Position numbers and translations under genes: made by a program. A stretch of 64,000 nt of DNA from Amylibacter sp. (GTDB taxonomy: Bacteria; Pseudomonadota; Alphaproteobacteria; Rhodobacterales; Rhodobacteraceae), in assembly GCA_021775355.1 (NCBI GenBank), contig JAJFHZ010000028.1, positions 1 through 64,000 on the forward strand, read 5' to 3'. Positions 43,689 to 51,825 of the stretch are shown piece by piece (positions within the stretch are counted from its first letter, which is position 1; each line of letters starts with the position of its first letter). Under the pieces are notes generated by a model. It worked only from the letters and a program-made list of their open reading frames with translations. It was not told where the DNA came from and searched no databases.

Positions 43689-44042
43689 TTAATCGTCGTC
43701 ATACATCTTATCGTTCCCAAGGGGTGCAGCATCCGCACCCTTTGCCAAATTCTTCTCCTGAACCTCTTGCGCCGTGCGCATCATCGTGCGCACCCCTGCG
43801 GCAAAGCCCAGCATTGTGAATATCAGCATAAACCAAGGACGTGTGTCCAAAAGGTGGTCTATGCCGTATCCGATTGCGAAACCAAGCAGCAAACCCACCA
43901 CCAGCTCCGTGACCATCTGCCAGCCTGCGCGGGCGGCCGTGAAATGACTTTCTTCAACCGCTTCAGGTTCCTTCGCCTTGCGCGCCGCTTCCAGCTTTTC
44001 CGTCAGTGCATCCAGTCGCTTTGGATCGGGGCCGTCAGTCAT
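43689..44042 (-). CDS. atpI: ATP synthase assembly protein AtpI
   Basis: A 117-residue protein with two membrane helices (VTELVVGLLLGFAIGYGI and FMLIFTMLGFAAGVRTMM) after a 40-residue charged N-terminus, the AtpI/AtpQ type. It helps c-ring assembly and Mg2+ uptake in other bacteria. I chose ATG 44042 (MTDGPDPKRLD) over 13 extra codons. First gene of the F0 operon; the F1 genes are not in this window. Confidence 0.9.
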   Translation of the reverse strand: MTDGPDPKRLDALTEKLEAARKAKEPEAVEESHFTAARAGWQMVTELVVGLLLGFAIGYGIDHLLDTRPWFMLIFTMLGFAAGVRTMMRTAQEVQEKNLAKGADAAPLGNDKMYDDD

Positions 44043-44328
44043 TTTGAAAGCCTCCATTTTCCAAGCGTATCGGCGCACCATAAACAGTCGCGGGGAAAAT
44101 AGGCTTTAGCAGGTGAAGAGTCAACGCGGATTGTCCCAGCCGGGATATTGCGTAAGATATTGTTTTAAAGCGACTAATTTACTATATATGCATTGGCACA
44201 ATGAGCAATTTATCTCAGGCATCGTGATTATGACGGTTTTCGCTTATTCAACCATTTGGTTGAAAATAACTGTAGTGTAACAAATCCTCAATCCCCCAAG
44301 TATATAACTCTCTCTACATCAAACGTGG
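44043..44328. other. Intergenic region upstream of the atp operon
   Basis: These 286 bases must hold the atp promoter. The only clear structure is the palindrome at 44247-44264 annotated separately. No gene is supported here. Confidence 0.4.
44247..44264. promoter_or_regulatory. Second copy of the ArsR/OsmC palindrome
   Basis: TTCAACCATTTGGTTGAA, two 8-base perfect arms around TT. It repeats the TCAACCA/TGGTTGA arms of the palindrome at 44686-44701, lies 65 bases downstream of the ArsR stop and about 205 bases upstream of the atpI start. Confidence 0.6.
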
Positions 44329-44652
44329 TTAACGGATTTCCTGATCTTCCAGAAACTTCTCAAACTCATCCAGATTGACGGTTTCGAACTGACCAAAACT
44401 TTCCATCCAAATGGCGGCATCTTTCATCGCAGACATTTGCAGTTTGCACCATTTAACCCGCCCGCGCTTTTCCTGTGCAATCAGGCCTGCACGGGTCAGG
44501 ATATGCAGGTGTTTGGATATTGCGGCCAACGACATTTCAAACGGTTCGGCCACATCCGTGACAGCCATATCATCCTCTAACAACATGGTCAGGATTTCGC
44601 GGCGGGTCGGATCGGCAAGGGCCGCAAAGACAAGATCAATCGGGGTCGACAT
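44329..44652 (-). CDS. ArsR-family regulator divergent from OsmC
   Basis: A 107-residue winged-helix repressor: VFAALADPTRREILTMLLE, recognition helix FEMSLAAISKHLHILT, wing QEKRGRVKWCKL. A single Cys (KWCKL) after the wing could be a redox sensor, but the metal motif of classical ArsR is absent. Faces the OsmC gene over a 114-base region with a perfect palindrome, so likely represses both itself and osmC. Confidence 0.88.
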   Translation of the reverse strand: MSTPIDLVFAALADPTRREILTMLLEDDMAVTDVAEPFEMSLAAISKHLHILTRAGLIAQEKRGRVKWCKLQMSAMKDAAIWMESFGQFETVNLDEFEKFLEDQEIR

Positions 44653-44685
44653 GGGATTTTGCCTAACGTGACACAGGGGGGAAGG

Positions 44686-44701
44686 TCAACCATATGGTTG
44701 A
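44686..44701. promoter_or_regulatory. Perfect 16-bp palindrome in the ArsR/OsmC intergenic region
   Basis: TCAACCATATGGTTGA is a perfect palindrome. On the minus strand its right arm supplies a TTGACC that could be the -35 for arsR. A second near-identical site lies at 44247-44264. Likely binding site of the divergent ArsR protein. Confidence 0.7.
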
Positions 44702-44766
44702 TTTATCCACTGGGCTTATGGGTTTTACAGGCCTATATTGGCGTTGAATTTCCGAAAGGTATGATG

Positions 44767-45240
44767 ATGGCAGGCAAAACACATTCCTATGCGGTGGATA
44801 TTGAATGGGTCGGCAACCTTGGCACAGGGACCGCTGACTTCACGGGCTATTTGCGCGATCACGTGATCAGCGCGGTTGGCAAGACGGATATTGCAGGGTC
44901 GTCTGACCCGTCATTTCGAGGCGATCCCACGCGGTGGAACCCCGAGGAAACCTTACTCTCCTCGGTCGCGACATGTCACAAGCTTTGGTATCTTCATTTG
45001 TGCTATGATGCTGGTATTGTCGTAACGGCTTACACTGATCACGCGACAGGCGAAATGTCGATAAATACGGATGGCAGCGGTCAGATTACCCATGTACATC
45101 TGGCACCAAGTGTGACGATTTCATCCGGCGATCCCGAATTGGCAAAAGAGCTGCATCATAAAGTTGGGGCATTGTGTTTTATCGCACGTTCAGTCAACTT
45201 TCCGATCAAGCATGACGCAACAATAATCGTAAAGGAATAA
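44767..45240 (+). CDS. OsmC-family (peroxidase-like) protein
   Basis: A 157-residue OsmC/Ohr-fold protein. The reactive Cys pair is apparent: SSVATCHKLWYL (Cys about 60) and GALCFIARSVNFPI (Cys about 136). It should reduce organic hydroperoxides with thiols. Of the three tandem ATG codons at 44761-44769 I chose the last, 7 bases from AAAGG. Under control of the divergent ArsR. Three bases upstream of an aminotransferase gene, so co-transcribed with it. Confidence 0.88.
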   Translation: MAGKTHSYAVDIEWVGNLGTGTADFTGYLRDHVISAVGKTDIAGSSDPSFRGDPTRWNPEETLLSSVATCHKLWYLHLCYDAGIVVTAYTDHATGEMSINTDGSGQITHVHLAPSVTISSGDPELAKELHHKVGALCFIARSVNFPIKHDATIIVKE

Positions 45241-45243
45241 CCG

Positions 45244-46416
45244 ATGGTACTGCATTTGAACGAAGGGTTTAACCGCATCGGCGAAGAAAACGCTTTTGCG
45301 GTTCTGGCACGCGCACAAGCTTTGGCCGCCGAAGGGCGCGATATTATCAATCTGGGTATCGGCCAACCCGATTTTCGCACACCCGAACATATTGTAGAGG
45401 CGGCGGTGAAGGCCCTGCATGACGGGCATCATGGTTATACAGCAGCCACAGGCATTCCCGAATTAAGGGAAGGGGTTGCGGCAGATATTGACCGACGTTT
45501 GGGGCAAAAGGTGCATCCTGACAACGTGCTGATCGTACCGGGTGGCAAGGTGACAATGTTTTTGGCGATCTTGATGTTCGGCGCACCCGGCAAAGAAATC
45601 ATGTACCCTGACCCCGGGTTTCCAATTTACCGCTCGATGATTGAATTTACCGGGGCAAAGCCCGTGCCTATTCCGATCCGCGAAGAGAACGGTTTTGCTT
45701 TTTCCGCGGATGATGTTTTTGGCCAGCTGAATGCGAAAACCAGTCTGGTCATTATCAATTCGCCTGCGAATCCTTGCGGCGGGGTAACGCCTAAGGCCGA
45801 GATTGATGCATTGGTCGCGGGATTGGACGCTTGGCCCGATGTGGCCCTGATGTCGGATGAAATTTACGGACAAATGACTTATGACGGACAAGAACACGTA
45901 TCGTTGTTATCTTATCCATCCATTCGCGACCGCCTGATCCTGTTGGACGGCTGGTCGAAAACCTACGCGATGACCGGCTGGCGTCTGGGATATTCAATCT
46001 GGCCAGACACATTGATGGATGCGGCCCGCAAACTGGCCGTGAACGCGTGGTCATGCGTGAACGCACCCGCGCAATGGGCAGCATTGGCGGCACTGGAGGG
46101 GCCACAGGATTGTGTGGCCGAAATGGTTGCGGAATTTGATCGCCGTCGTCGTGTTGTTGTTGACGGGCTAAATGCGATACCGAACGTCAGTTGCATCACA
46201 CCGCTGGGTGCTTTTTATGCGTTTCCGAATATCGCGCAAACCGGGCTCGGTGCAAAGCAGTTAGCCTCTGATCTGTTGGAAAAGGCAGGCGTTGCCACTA
46301 TTGGCGGGCCTGACTTCGGCATTTTGGGCGAAGGTTACATTCGCCTGAGTTATGCAAATTCTGTCGAAAACATCGAACGCGCCTTGAAACGGATGAAAGA
46401 GTTTTTGGAATTATAA
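45244..46416 (+). CDS. PLP-dependent class I/II aminotransferase
   Basis: A 390-residue fold-type I aminotransferase of the AspC-like gamma branch. Substrate/PLP motifs: GIGQPDFRTPEHI near the N-terminus, NSPANPCGGV, SDEIYGQM and PLP-Lys in DGWSKTYAMTGWRLGY. Ends RLSYANSVENIERALKRMKEFL. Substrate specificity cannot be told. Co-transcribed with osmC, which is an unusual pairing. Next on the plus strand, 55 bases on, is adenine deaminase. Confidence 0.9.
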   Translation: MVLHLNEGFNRIGEENAFAVLARAQALAAEGRDIINLGIGQPDFRTPEHIVEAAVKALHDGHHGYTAATGIPELREGVAADIDRRLGQKVHPDNVLIVPGGKVTMFLAILMFGAPGKEIMYPDPGFPIYRSMIEFTGAKPVPIPIREENGFAFSADDVFGQLNAKTSLVIINSPANPCGGVTPKAEIDALVAGLDAWPDVALMSDEIYGQMTYDGQEHVSLLSYPSIRDRLILLDGWSKTYAMTGWRLGYSIWPDTLMDAARKLAVNAWSCVNAPAQWAALAALEGPQDCVAEMVAEFDRRRRVVVDGLNAIPNVSCITPLGAFYAFPNIAQTGLGAKQLASDLLEKAGVATIGGPDFGILGEGYIRLSYANSVENIERALKRMKEFLEL

Positions 46417-46471
46417 GCTAATAGTTTCATGGCATTTTGACTATATTCAGAATTCAAAAAAGAGGTTCGGA

Positions 46472-47488
46472 ATGAATTTAGACGCTTTGATCGATGTACT
46501 GCCCAAGACGGAACTGCACCTGCATATCGAAGGGACGCTGGAACCTGAAATGATGCTTGCGTTGGCCAAACGCAACGGAATTGAATTGCCATATAGCACT
46601 GTTGCCGAAGTGCAGGCGGCTTATGAATTCAACAATCTACAAGATTTTCTGGATATCTATTATCAGGGCATGTCAGTGCTGATCAATGAACGCGATTTTT
46701 ATGATCTGACATGGGCCTATCTGGAAAAAGTTCACAGCCAAGGCGTGCGTCATGTCGAAATTTTCTTTGACCCGCAGGCGCATATGGAACGCAGTATTGC
46801 GTTTGAAACGGCACTTGGCGGGATCACCACCGCATTAGAGGCGGCCCATAAGGAAATGGGCATGTCGTCAAAACTGATCATGTGTTTTTTGCGGCACCTA
46901 CCCGAAGAGGCCGCGTTTGAGGCGCTGCAATGTGCCTGCAAACACAAAGAGCATATTTTCGGGGTCGGGTTGGACAGTTCCGAAGCGGGCCGCCCACCCG
47001 AATTGTTCAGCCGGGTATTTGCCGAAGCCCGCGCGCAAGGATTTGTGCCTGTGGCACATGCGGGTGAAGAAGGGCCTGCGGCCTATGTTGAAACCGCTTT
47101 GGACGATTTACAGGTGCAACGTGTCGATCACGGCAACCGCGCCTTTGAAAATCCGGCCCTGATTGCACGGATGGCGCGCGACCAAACGCCGCTGACCATG
47201 TGCCCCTTGTCGAACCTGCGTTTGCGCGGCATTGAACGGTTGGATCAACACCCGATCAAGAAGGCTTTGCAGGCAGGGTTACTGGCTACAGTCAATTCCG
47301 ATGATCCCAGCTATTTTGGTGGCTATATCAATGATAACTATAAACAAGTTGCCAAAGCTGTTGGGCTGGATACAGGCGATGTCATCCAATTGGCAAAAAA
47401 TTCTTTTGCGGCGTCTTTTATTTCAGATGCGGAAAAGCAAAAGGGGTTGGATGCTGTCGATAATTGTGTGAATCGTACAATAGTATAG
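46472..47488 (+). CDS. Adenine deaminase-type member of the adenosine deaminase family
   Basis: A 338-residue zinc amidohydrolase: metal motif TELHLHIEGTLEP, HAGEEGP and the distal SDDPSYFGG. It has FNNLQDFLDIYYQGMSVL and VGLDSSEAGRPPELF, which are features of the adenine deaminase (ADE, Aah1-like) branch; true adenosine deaminases have other residues there. It more likely converts adenine to hypoxanthine. Preceded by AGAGG. Works with adenosine kinase (35389) in purine salvage. Confidence 0.85.
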   Translation: MNLDALIDVLPKTELHLHIEGTLEPEMMLALAKRNGIELPYSTVAEVQAAYEFNNLQDFLDIYYQGMSVLINERDFYDLTWAYLEKVHSQGVRHVEIFFDPQAHMERSIAFETALGGITTALEAAHKEMGMSSKLIMCFLRHLPEEAAFEALQCACKHKEHIFGVGLDSSEAGRPPELFSRVFAEARAQGFVPVAHAGEEGPAAYVETALDDLQVQRVDHGNRAFENPALIARMARDQTPLTMCPLSNLRLRGIERLDQHPIKKALQAGLLATVNSDDPSYFGGYINDNYKQVAKAVGLDTGDVIQLAKNSFAASFISDAEKQKGLDAVDNCVNRTIV

Positions 47489-47578
47489 CATTTCAATAGG
47501 AAAATAGCTTTCGAGTTGATGATTTATCGGCTAGCGTGCCGAAAGTTAAAATAAAAGAGCAGTCGAAAGCCAAAATTT

Positions 47579-48613
47579 ATGAATGATATGTCGGGCGCGC
47601 GCGCCCTAAAGGCGCAGGAAACTTCAAGCAAAGACTGGTTACGGGTATTGGCGAAGTACCGACAACCGAACGGCTGGCGCAGTGTGTTCGAACTTTCCGT
47701 TACCTTGGTGGGTTTCTTTGGCTGTTGGGCGCTTGCCTGGGCATCTATATCTTTCAGTTATTTCCTGACGGGCCTGCTGGGCGTTCTGGGCGGCTGCTTT
47801 TTGGTGCGTCTGTTCACTTTGCAACATGATTGCGGGCACGGCTCTTTATTTTCTTCGCGCACGGTAAACGACTGGGTCGGACGTACTTTGGGCGTTCTGA
47901 CACTGACGCCATATGCCTTGTGGCGGCGCACCCATTCGATCCATCATTCCGGTTCCGGCAATCTGGACAAGCGCGGCATTGGCGATATCTACACAATGAC
48001 CGTTGCCGAATATCAGGCGGACACACGCTGGGGGCGGTTTGTGTACCGCTTGTACCGCAGCCCTGTTACGCTTTTCATCGTTGCCCCGATTTACATCTTC
48101 GGCATCCAGCAACGCCTGCCCGTTGGTCTGATGAAAGACGGGATCAAGTATTGGATATCCACAATGGGCACCACTTTGATGATGCTAATCACCTATACTA
48201 TTCTGATTATTATGATCGGCTTCTGGCAGTTCTTTGCGATTTTCGCGATCACTAGCTTTACCGCCGCTGCCGCAGGCATGTGGTTGTTCTACGTCCAGCA
48301 CCAGTTTGAGGAAACCCAGTGGGATCAACCCGAAGATTGGGATATGCATGACGCGGCCCTTTATGGCTCTTCGCATTACGTGTTGCCAAAGCCCATGCAG
48401 TGGATGTCGGGCAATATTGGCATCCACCACGTGCATCACCTGTATAGCCGCATTCCGTTTTATCGACTTCCCGAAGTGATCCGTGATCATCCTGTTCTGG
48501 GCAACATAAAACGCCTGACATTTTGGGAAAGCCTGAAATGCGCAAACCTGCATCTTTGGGATGAAGGCCAGCGCCGCTTGGTGCGGTTTAGAGAGGTGCG
48601 GGCGAAAGCCTGA
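47579..48613 (+). CDS. Membrane fatty acid desaturase
   Basis: A 344-residue integral-membrane di-iron desaturase. The three histidine boxes are HDCGH (about 83-87), HSIHH (about 119-123) and HHVHH (about 282-286), and 4-5 membrane helices lie between them. The box spacing is of the acyl-lipid omega-6/delta-12 type. It introduces a double bond in membrane fatty acids. The next gene is a cyclopropane synthase that also modifies unsaturated lipids. Confidence 0.88.
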   Translation: MNDMSGARALKAQETSSKDWLRVLAKYRQPNGWRSVFELSVTLVGFFGCWALAWASISFSYFLTGLLGVLGGCFLVRLFTLQHDCGHGSLFSSRTVNDWVGRTLGVLTLTPYALWRRTHSIHHSGSGNLDKRGIGDIYTMTVAEYQADTRWGRFVYRLYRSPVTLFIVAPIYIFGIQQRLPVGLMKDGIKYWISTMGTTLMMLITYTILIIMIGFWQFFAIFAITSFTAAAAGMWLFYVQHQFEETQWDQPEDWDMHDAALYGSSHYVLPKPMQWMSGNIGIHHVHHLYSRIPFYRLPEVIRDHPVLGNIKRLTFWESLKCANLHLWDEGQRRLVRFREVRAKA

Positions 48614-48714
48614 CTGATATAAATTATAAATGTAATCGCTGCGTCAGATAACGTTAGTTTTACTGCATAAATTTTATTCCCGTGTATCTTGGTCTGAAAA
48701 AGGGAATCCTTTGC

Positions 48715-49923
48715 ATGTGGGACTATCTGTTTGCCAACTTTTTAAAACGCGCGTTCAAACATGGATCACTTATCGTGCATCTGGCCAGTGGTAAAACCCT
48801 GCGCTTGGGTGGTGGAACGGATACACCTGTTGAAGTGACGCTGCACGACCCATCTTTGACACGGAAAATCATGCAAAATCCCGATATGGCTGTGGGCGAG
48901 GCCTATATGAATGGTGGCATGACCATTAAGGATGATGATCTTTACGGCTTTTTATCACTGGCAGTGCGCAATATGGGGCGCAACGGGGAACGGTTCAACA
49001 ATCCGACACCTACGCAGAAATTCACACAATCCGCACAACGCATGTTGCGCAAGATCAGCCAGCATAACCCTATCGGGCGCGCACAGGAAAATGTCGCCCA
49101 TCACTACGATCTATCGGACGCTTTGTATGATTTGTTTTTGGATGCGGATAAGCAATATTCCTGCGGTTACTATAAAACACCTGATGACACGTTAGAGCAG
49201 GCACAGGCGCAGAAAAAAGAACATATCGCACGCAAACTGTGCCTGAAACCCGGTATGCAGGTGCTGGATATTGGCTGTGGTTGGGGCGGTATGGGGCTGA
49301 CGCTGGCGCGTGATTATGGGGCGCAGGTTGTCGGCGTGACCCTATCCAAAGAACAGCACAAGGTTGCGGTGGCACGGGTACAGGTCGCAGGATTAGAGGG
49401 CCAAATCGATTTTCGCCTGCAAGATTATCGCCATACGGAAGGGCAGTTTGACCGCATTGTTTCGGTCGGTATGTTCGAACATGTTGGCGTGCCGCATTAC
49501 GCGGAATACTTTAACCGCGTCCGTGATTTACTGGCCCCTGACGGTGTGGCATTGATCCATACAATTGGCCGCGCGGCCCCGCCCAACGTAACCAGCCCGT
49601 GGGTTGCAAAGTACATCTTTCCGGGCGGTTATGTGCCTGCCATGTCCGAAGTGGCACCCGTCATTGAGGATGCCAACCTGATCACCACGGATATCGAGAT
49701 CTGGCGGATACATTACGCCGATACCCTGCGAGACTGGCGCGCGCGGTTCGAGGCCAGTATGGATCAGGCTATCACACTTTATGATGAAAGGTTCTGCCGT
49801 ATGTGGCGCTATTATCTGGTGGCCGCCGAAGTGACGTTCCGGCTGGATAGACAGGTGGTATTTCAGTTTCAACTGACGAAACAACAACAGGCGGTGCCGT
49901 TGACCCGGGATTATTTATATTAA
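48715..49923 (+). CDS. cfa: Cyclopropane-fatty-acyl-phospholipid synthase
   Basis: A 402-residue SAM-dependent enzyme that methylenates cis double bonds of membrane lipids. SAM-binding motif I is VLDIGCGWGGMGLTLA (about 184-199), preceded by NVAHHYDLSDALYDLFLD and YSCGYY, and followed by SVGMFEHVGVPHY. I chose ATG 48715 (MWDYLF), preceded by AAAGGGA, over the GTG at 48682. The desaturase that makes its substrate is 101 bases upstream on the same strand. Confidence 0.93.
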   Translation: MWDYLFANFLKRAFKHGSLIVHLASGKTLRLGGGTDTPVEVTLHDPSLTRKIMQNPDMAVGEAYMNGGMTIKDDDLYGFLSLAVRNMGRNGERFNNPTPTQKFTQSAQRMLRKISQHNPIGRAQENVAHHYDLSDALYDLFLDADKQYSCGYYKTPDDTLEQAQAQKKEHIARKLCLKPGMQVLDIGCGWGGMGLTLARDYGAQVVGVTLSKEQHKVAVARVQVAGLEGQIDFRLQDYRHTEGQFDRIVSVGMFEHVGVPHYAEYFNRVRDLLAPDGVALIHTIGRAAPPNVTSPWVAKYIFPGGYVPAMSEVAPVIEDANLITTDIEIWRIHYADTLRDWRARFEASMDQAITLYDERFCRMWRYYLVAAEVTFRLDRQVVFQFQLTKQQQAVPLTRDYLY

Positions 49924-50046
49924 GGGAACGAAGATATTAAACCGCAGCAAATATCTAGCCGATGGGGTTTTATTGCTTTGGGGAAGCGTTATTGCAAATG
50001 ACGTTCCACTGTAGTCTTATGTAGGGAACTATACAGAGGGACAGCT

Positions 50047-50373
50047 ATGAAACTCCAATCACCTTTATTTATTGCATCGGTCACATTACTATTCTTAACT
50101 AGCTGTGCAAGTGTTATGAAAAATGCCGCGCGCGGTTATGAAACAAAAACATTGAAATCTGTCATCGTGAACAAACGATCTTTTAAAGTGGAAAGACGAA
50201 CGCGTGTGGTAGACGAAGGAAAACCGCCAAAAGGAGAAAATATACAAATTGCCGTATATACAGAAGTAAACGGCAAACTTGTTTATTGTGGGAGATCTCG
50301 TTCCGGTTGCAAACAAGCAATTATTAAAGAGTTGAAAAACCCGGGCAGTTCAGAATTCGAAGGGGGCGATTAA
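50047..50373 (+). CDS. Small lipoprotein of unknown function
   Basis: A 108-residue lipoprotein with signal MKLQSPLFIASVTLLFLTSC (lipobox LTSC), then a basic mature part with two further cysteines (YCGRSRSGCKQAI) that could form a disulfide. Preceded by GAGGGACAGCT. Single-gene unit. Family not recognised. Confidence 0.75.
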   Translation: MKLQSPLFIASVTLLFLTSCASVMKNAARGYETKTLKSVIVNKRSFKVERRTRVVDEGKPPKGENIQIAVYTEVNGKLVYCGRSRSGCKQAIIKELKNPGSSEFEGGD

Positions 50374-50463
50374 GCCTGTTCTACCCCTGTATCTAGCGGG
50401 AATTTCCAATTTGCGCCAAACGCTGAAATTGAATACCTTTGCTGAAACGGAAAGGGCTTTCTT

Positions 50464-50667
50464 TTGGACAATAAACTTTTAAAAACCGGAATTATTGGCA
50501 CTGTTATTGCAGCATTATGTTGTTTTACGCCAATATTGATCTGGTTGTTTTTGGCCATTGGTCTGTCTGCAATGATTGGTTATCTGGATATGCTACTATT
50601 TCCCGCTCTTTTGATCTTCATCTGCATAACAGGGTATGCCCTATGGCAACGCACCCAAAAAACATAA
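50464..50667 (+). CDS. merF: MerF-like mercuric ion transport protein
   Basis: A 67-residue protein with two membrane helices and the vicinal cysteine pair LCCFTP in the first helix, the Hg(II)-binding element of MerF. The C-terminal second CC pair of classic MerF is missing here; the tail reads WQRTQKT. Starts with TTG 50464 after GGAAAGG. It overlaps the next gene and has no merR, merT or merA beside it, so its control and the reductase must be elsewhere, or the module has a different role. Confidence 0.85.
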   Translation: MDNKLLKTGIIGTVIAALCCFTPILIWLFLAIGLSAMIGYLDMLLFPALLIFICITGYALWQRTQKT

Positions 50668-50867
50668 CGCTTCTGTCAACGATAACCTGCCCGGATTGCG
50701 GCCATTCCAAAACCGAGACAATGCCGACCGATGCCTGCCAGTGGTTTTATGAATGCAGTTCTCATGCAACGGTTCTAAAACCAAAACCCGGGGATTGTTG
50801 TGTCTTTTGTTCCTATGCAACAGTGCCTTGCCCGCCTATCCAAGAAGGTGGTTCTTGTTGCGCCTGA
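50643..50867 (+). CDS. GDCCVxC domain protein, MerF partner
   Basis: A 74-residue cysteine-rich protein. It has ITCPDCGHSKTETMP (zinc-ribbon-like CPDC), then CQWFYECSSC-like spacing CQWFYECSSH, the GDCCVFCSYATVPCPP block that gives the family its name, and a C-terminal GGSCCA. Ten cysteines fit metal binding. Overlaps merF by 25 bases in another frame, the usual arrangement. It may act as a cytosolic carrier of mercury or another soft metal (inference). Confidence 0.85.
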   Translation: MATHPKNITLLSTITCPDCGHSKTETMPTDACQWFYECSSHATVLKPKPGDCCVFCSYATVPCPPIQEGGSCCA

Positions 50868-50869
50868 TA

Positions 50870-51757
50870 TTACCCCTCATCCCGCAACAGCATTACAAGT
50901 GCCACAACGGTTGCGGCCACCCCTAGCAGCATCAGCGCGGGTGGCACGGTACCTGTCAGCACAACTTCCCACATGATCACCCATGATGGGGTTAGATAGG
51001 TGTAGGCCATCACCTTGGCACTAGGTAGATACATCGTGGCATATTGCACCAAAAAGAACGTGATCGCACTGGCGCAGATCGCCAGATAAAACAACCCCCC
51101 CCAGAAATACCACGGCAGAGCACCCCAATCGGTTTGCGCCAGATCAGGGGCACCAAGTACCACAAGGAATATGAACCCTGCCACGATCATGCCAAAAGTG
51201 AACACGACGATCGGCTCACCCATATGCAGTTTGCGCACAAGCGGTGTATATAAAGCATGTGCGATGCACCCGACAAAGAAGATCGCTTCACCGCGTCCGA
51301 TGTCAAAGGCCAGCAACGCCGTAATATCACCGCGAAAAATCACCCATAACGCACCAGCAGCCCCGATGGCCAAAGCCAAAGACATCCATAACGTCGTAAT
51401 CTGACGTAACAGGAAATACCCGAAAAAAGCCGACATGATCGGGGTCAGCGTAAAAACGGCCGACGCTGAAACGGGGGATGCGGTTTTCAGACCTTCAAAC
51501 ATCAACCCGAAATAGATCGCAAACAAGCCGCCCAGCACCAGATAGCGCCACAGCGCGTCAAAATACCTGCGCTTGATCCCCGGGCCAAGAGCTGCAAGCG
51601 TTCCCACAATCCCGCCTGCAATGGCAAACCGCAAGGCCATCATCGCCGTCGGTTCCATCAAGTTGGCAATGCGTGTGCCAAAACTGAACGACCCTGCGAT
51701 CAGGAACGAAAACAACAGCATGGCCAGATGGCCCCGGGATATGTGTGTAGTATTCAT
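50870..51757 (-). CDS. DMT superfamily transporter (EamA type)
   Basis: A 295-residue membrane protein with ten predicted helices in two EamA repeats (LAMLLFSFLIAGSFSFG at the start, then AIYFGLMFEGLKTASPVSASAVFTL and IVVFTFGMIVAGFIFLVVLG). Probably exports or takes up a small metabolite; substrate not predictable. I chose ATG 51757 over 9 extra codons. Convergent with the GDCCVxC gene, 2 bases apart. Confidence 0.88.
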   Translation of the reverse strand: MNTTHISRGHLAMLLFSFLIAGSFSFGTRIANLMEPTAMMALRFAIAGGIVGTLAALGPGIKRRYFDALWRYLVLGGLFAIYFGLMFEGLKTASPVSASAVFTLTPIMSAFFGYFLLRQITTLWMSLALAIGAAGALWVIFRGDITALLAFDIGRGEAIFFVGCIAHALYTPLVRKLHMGEPIVVFTFGMIVAGFIFLVVLGAPDLAQTDWGALPWYFWGGLFYLAICASAITFFLVQYATMYLPSAKVMAYTYLTPSWVIMWEVVLTGTVPPALMLLGVAATVVALVMLLRDEG

Positions 51758-51825
51758 AAAACCAGCTGAAACAATTGGCGCCAAATGTCCACGCCTTTTT
51801 GAGCCTCATTCACCTGACATCTATC

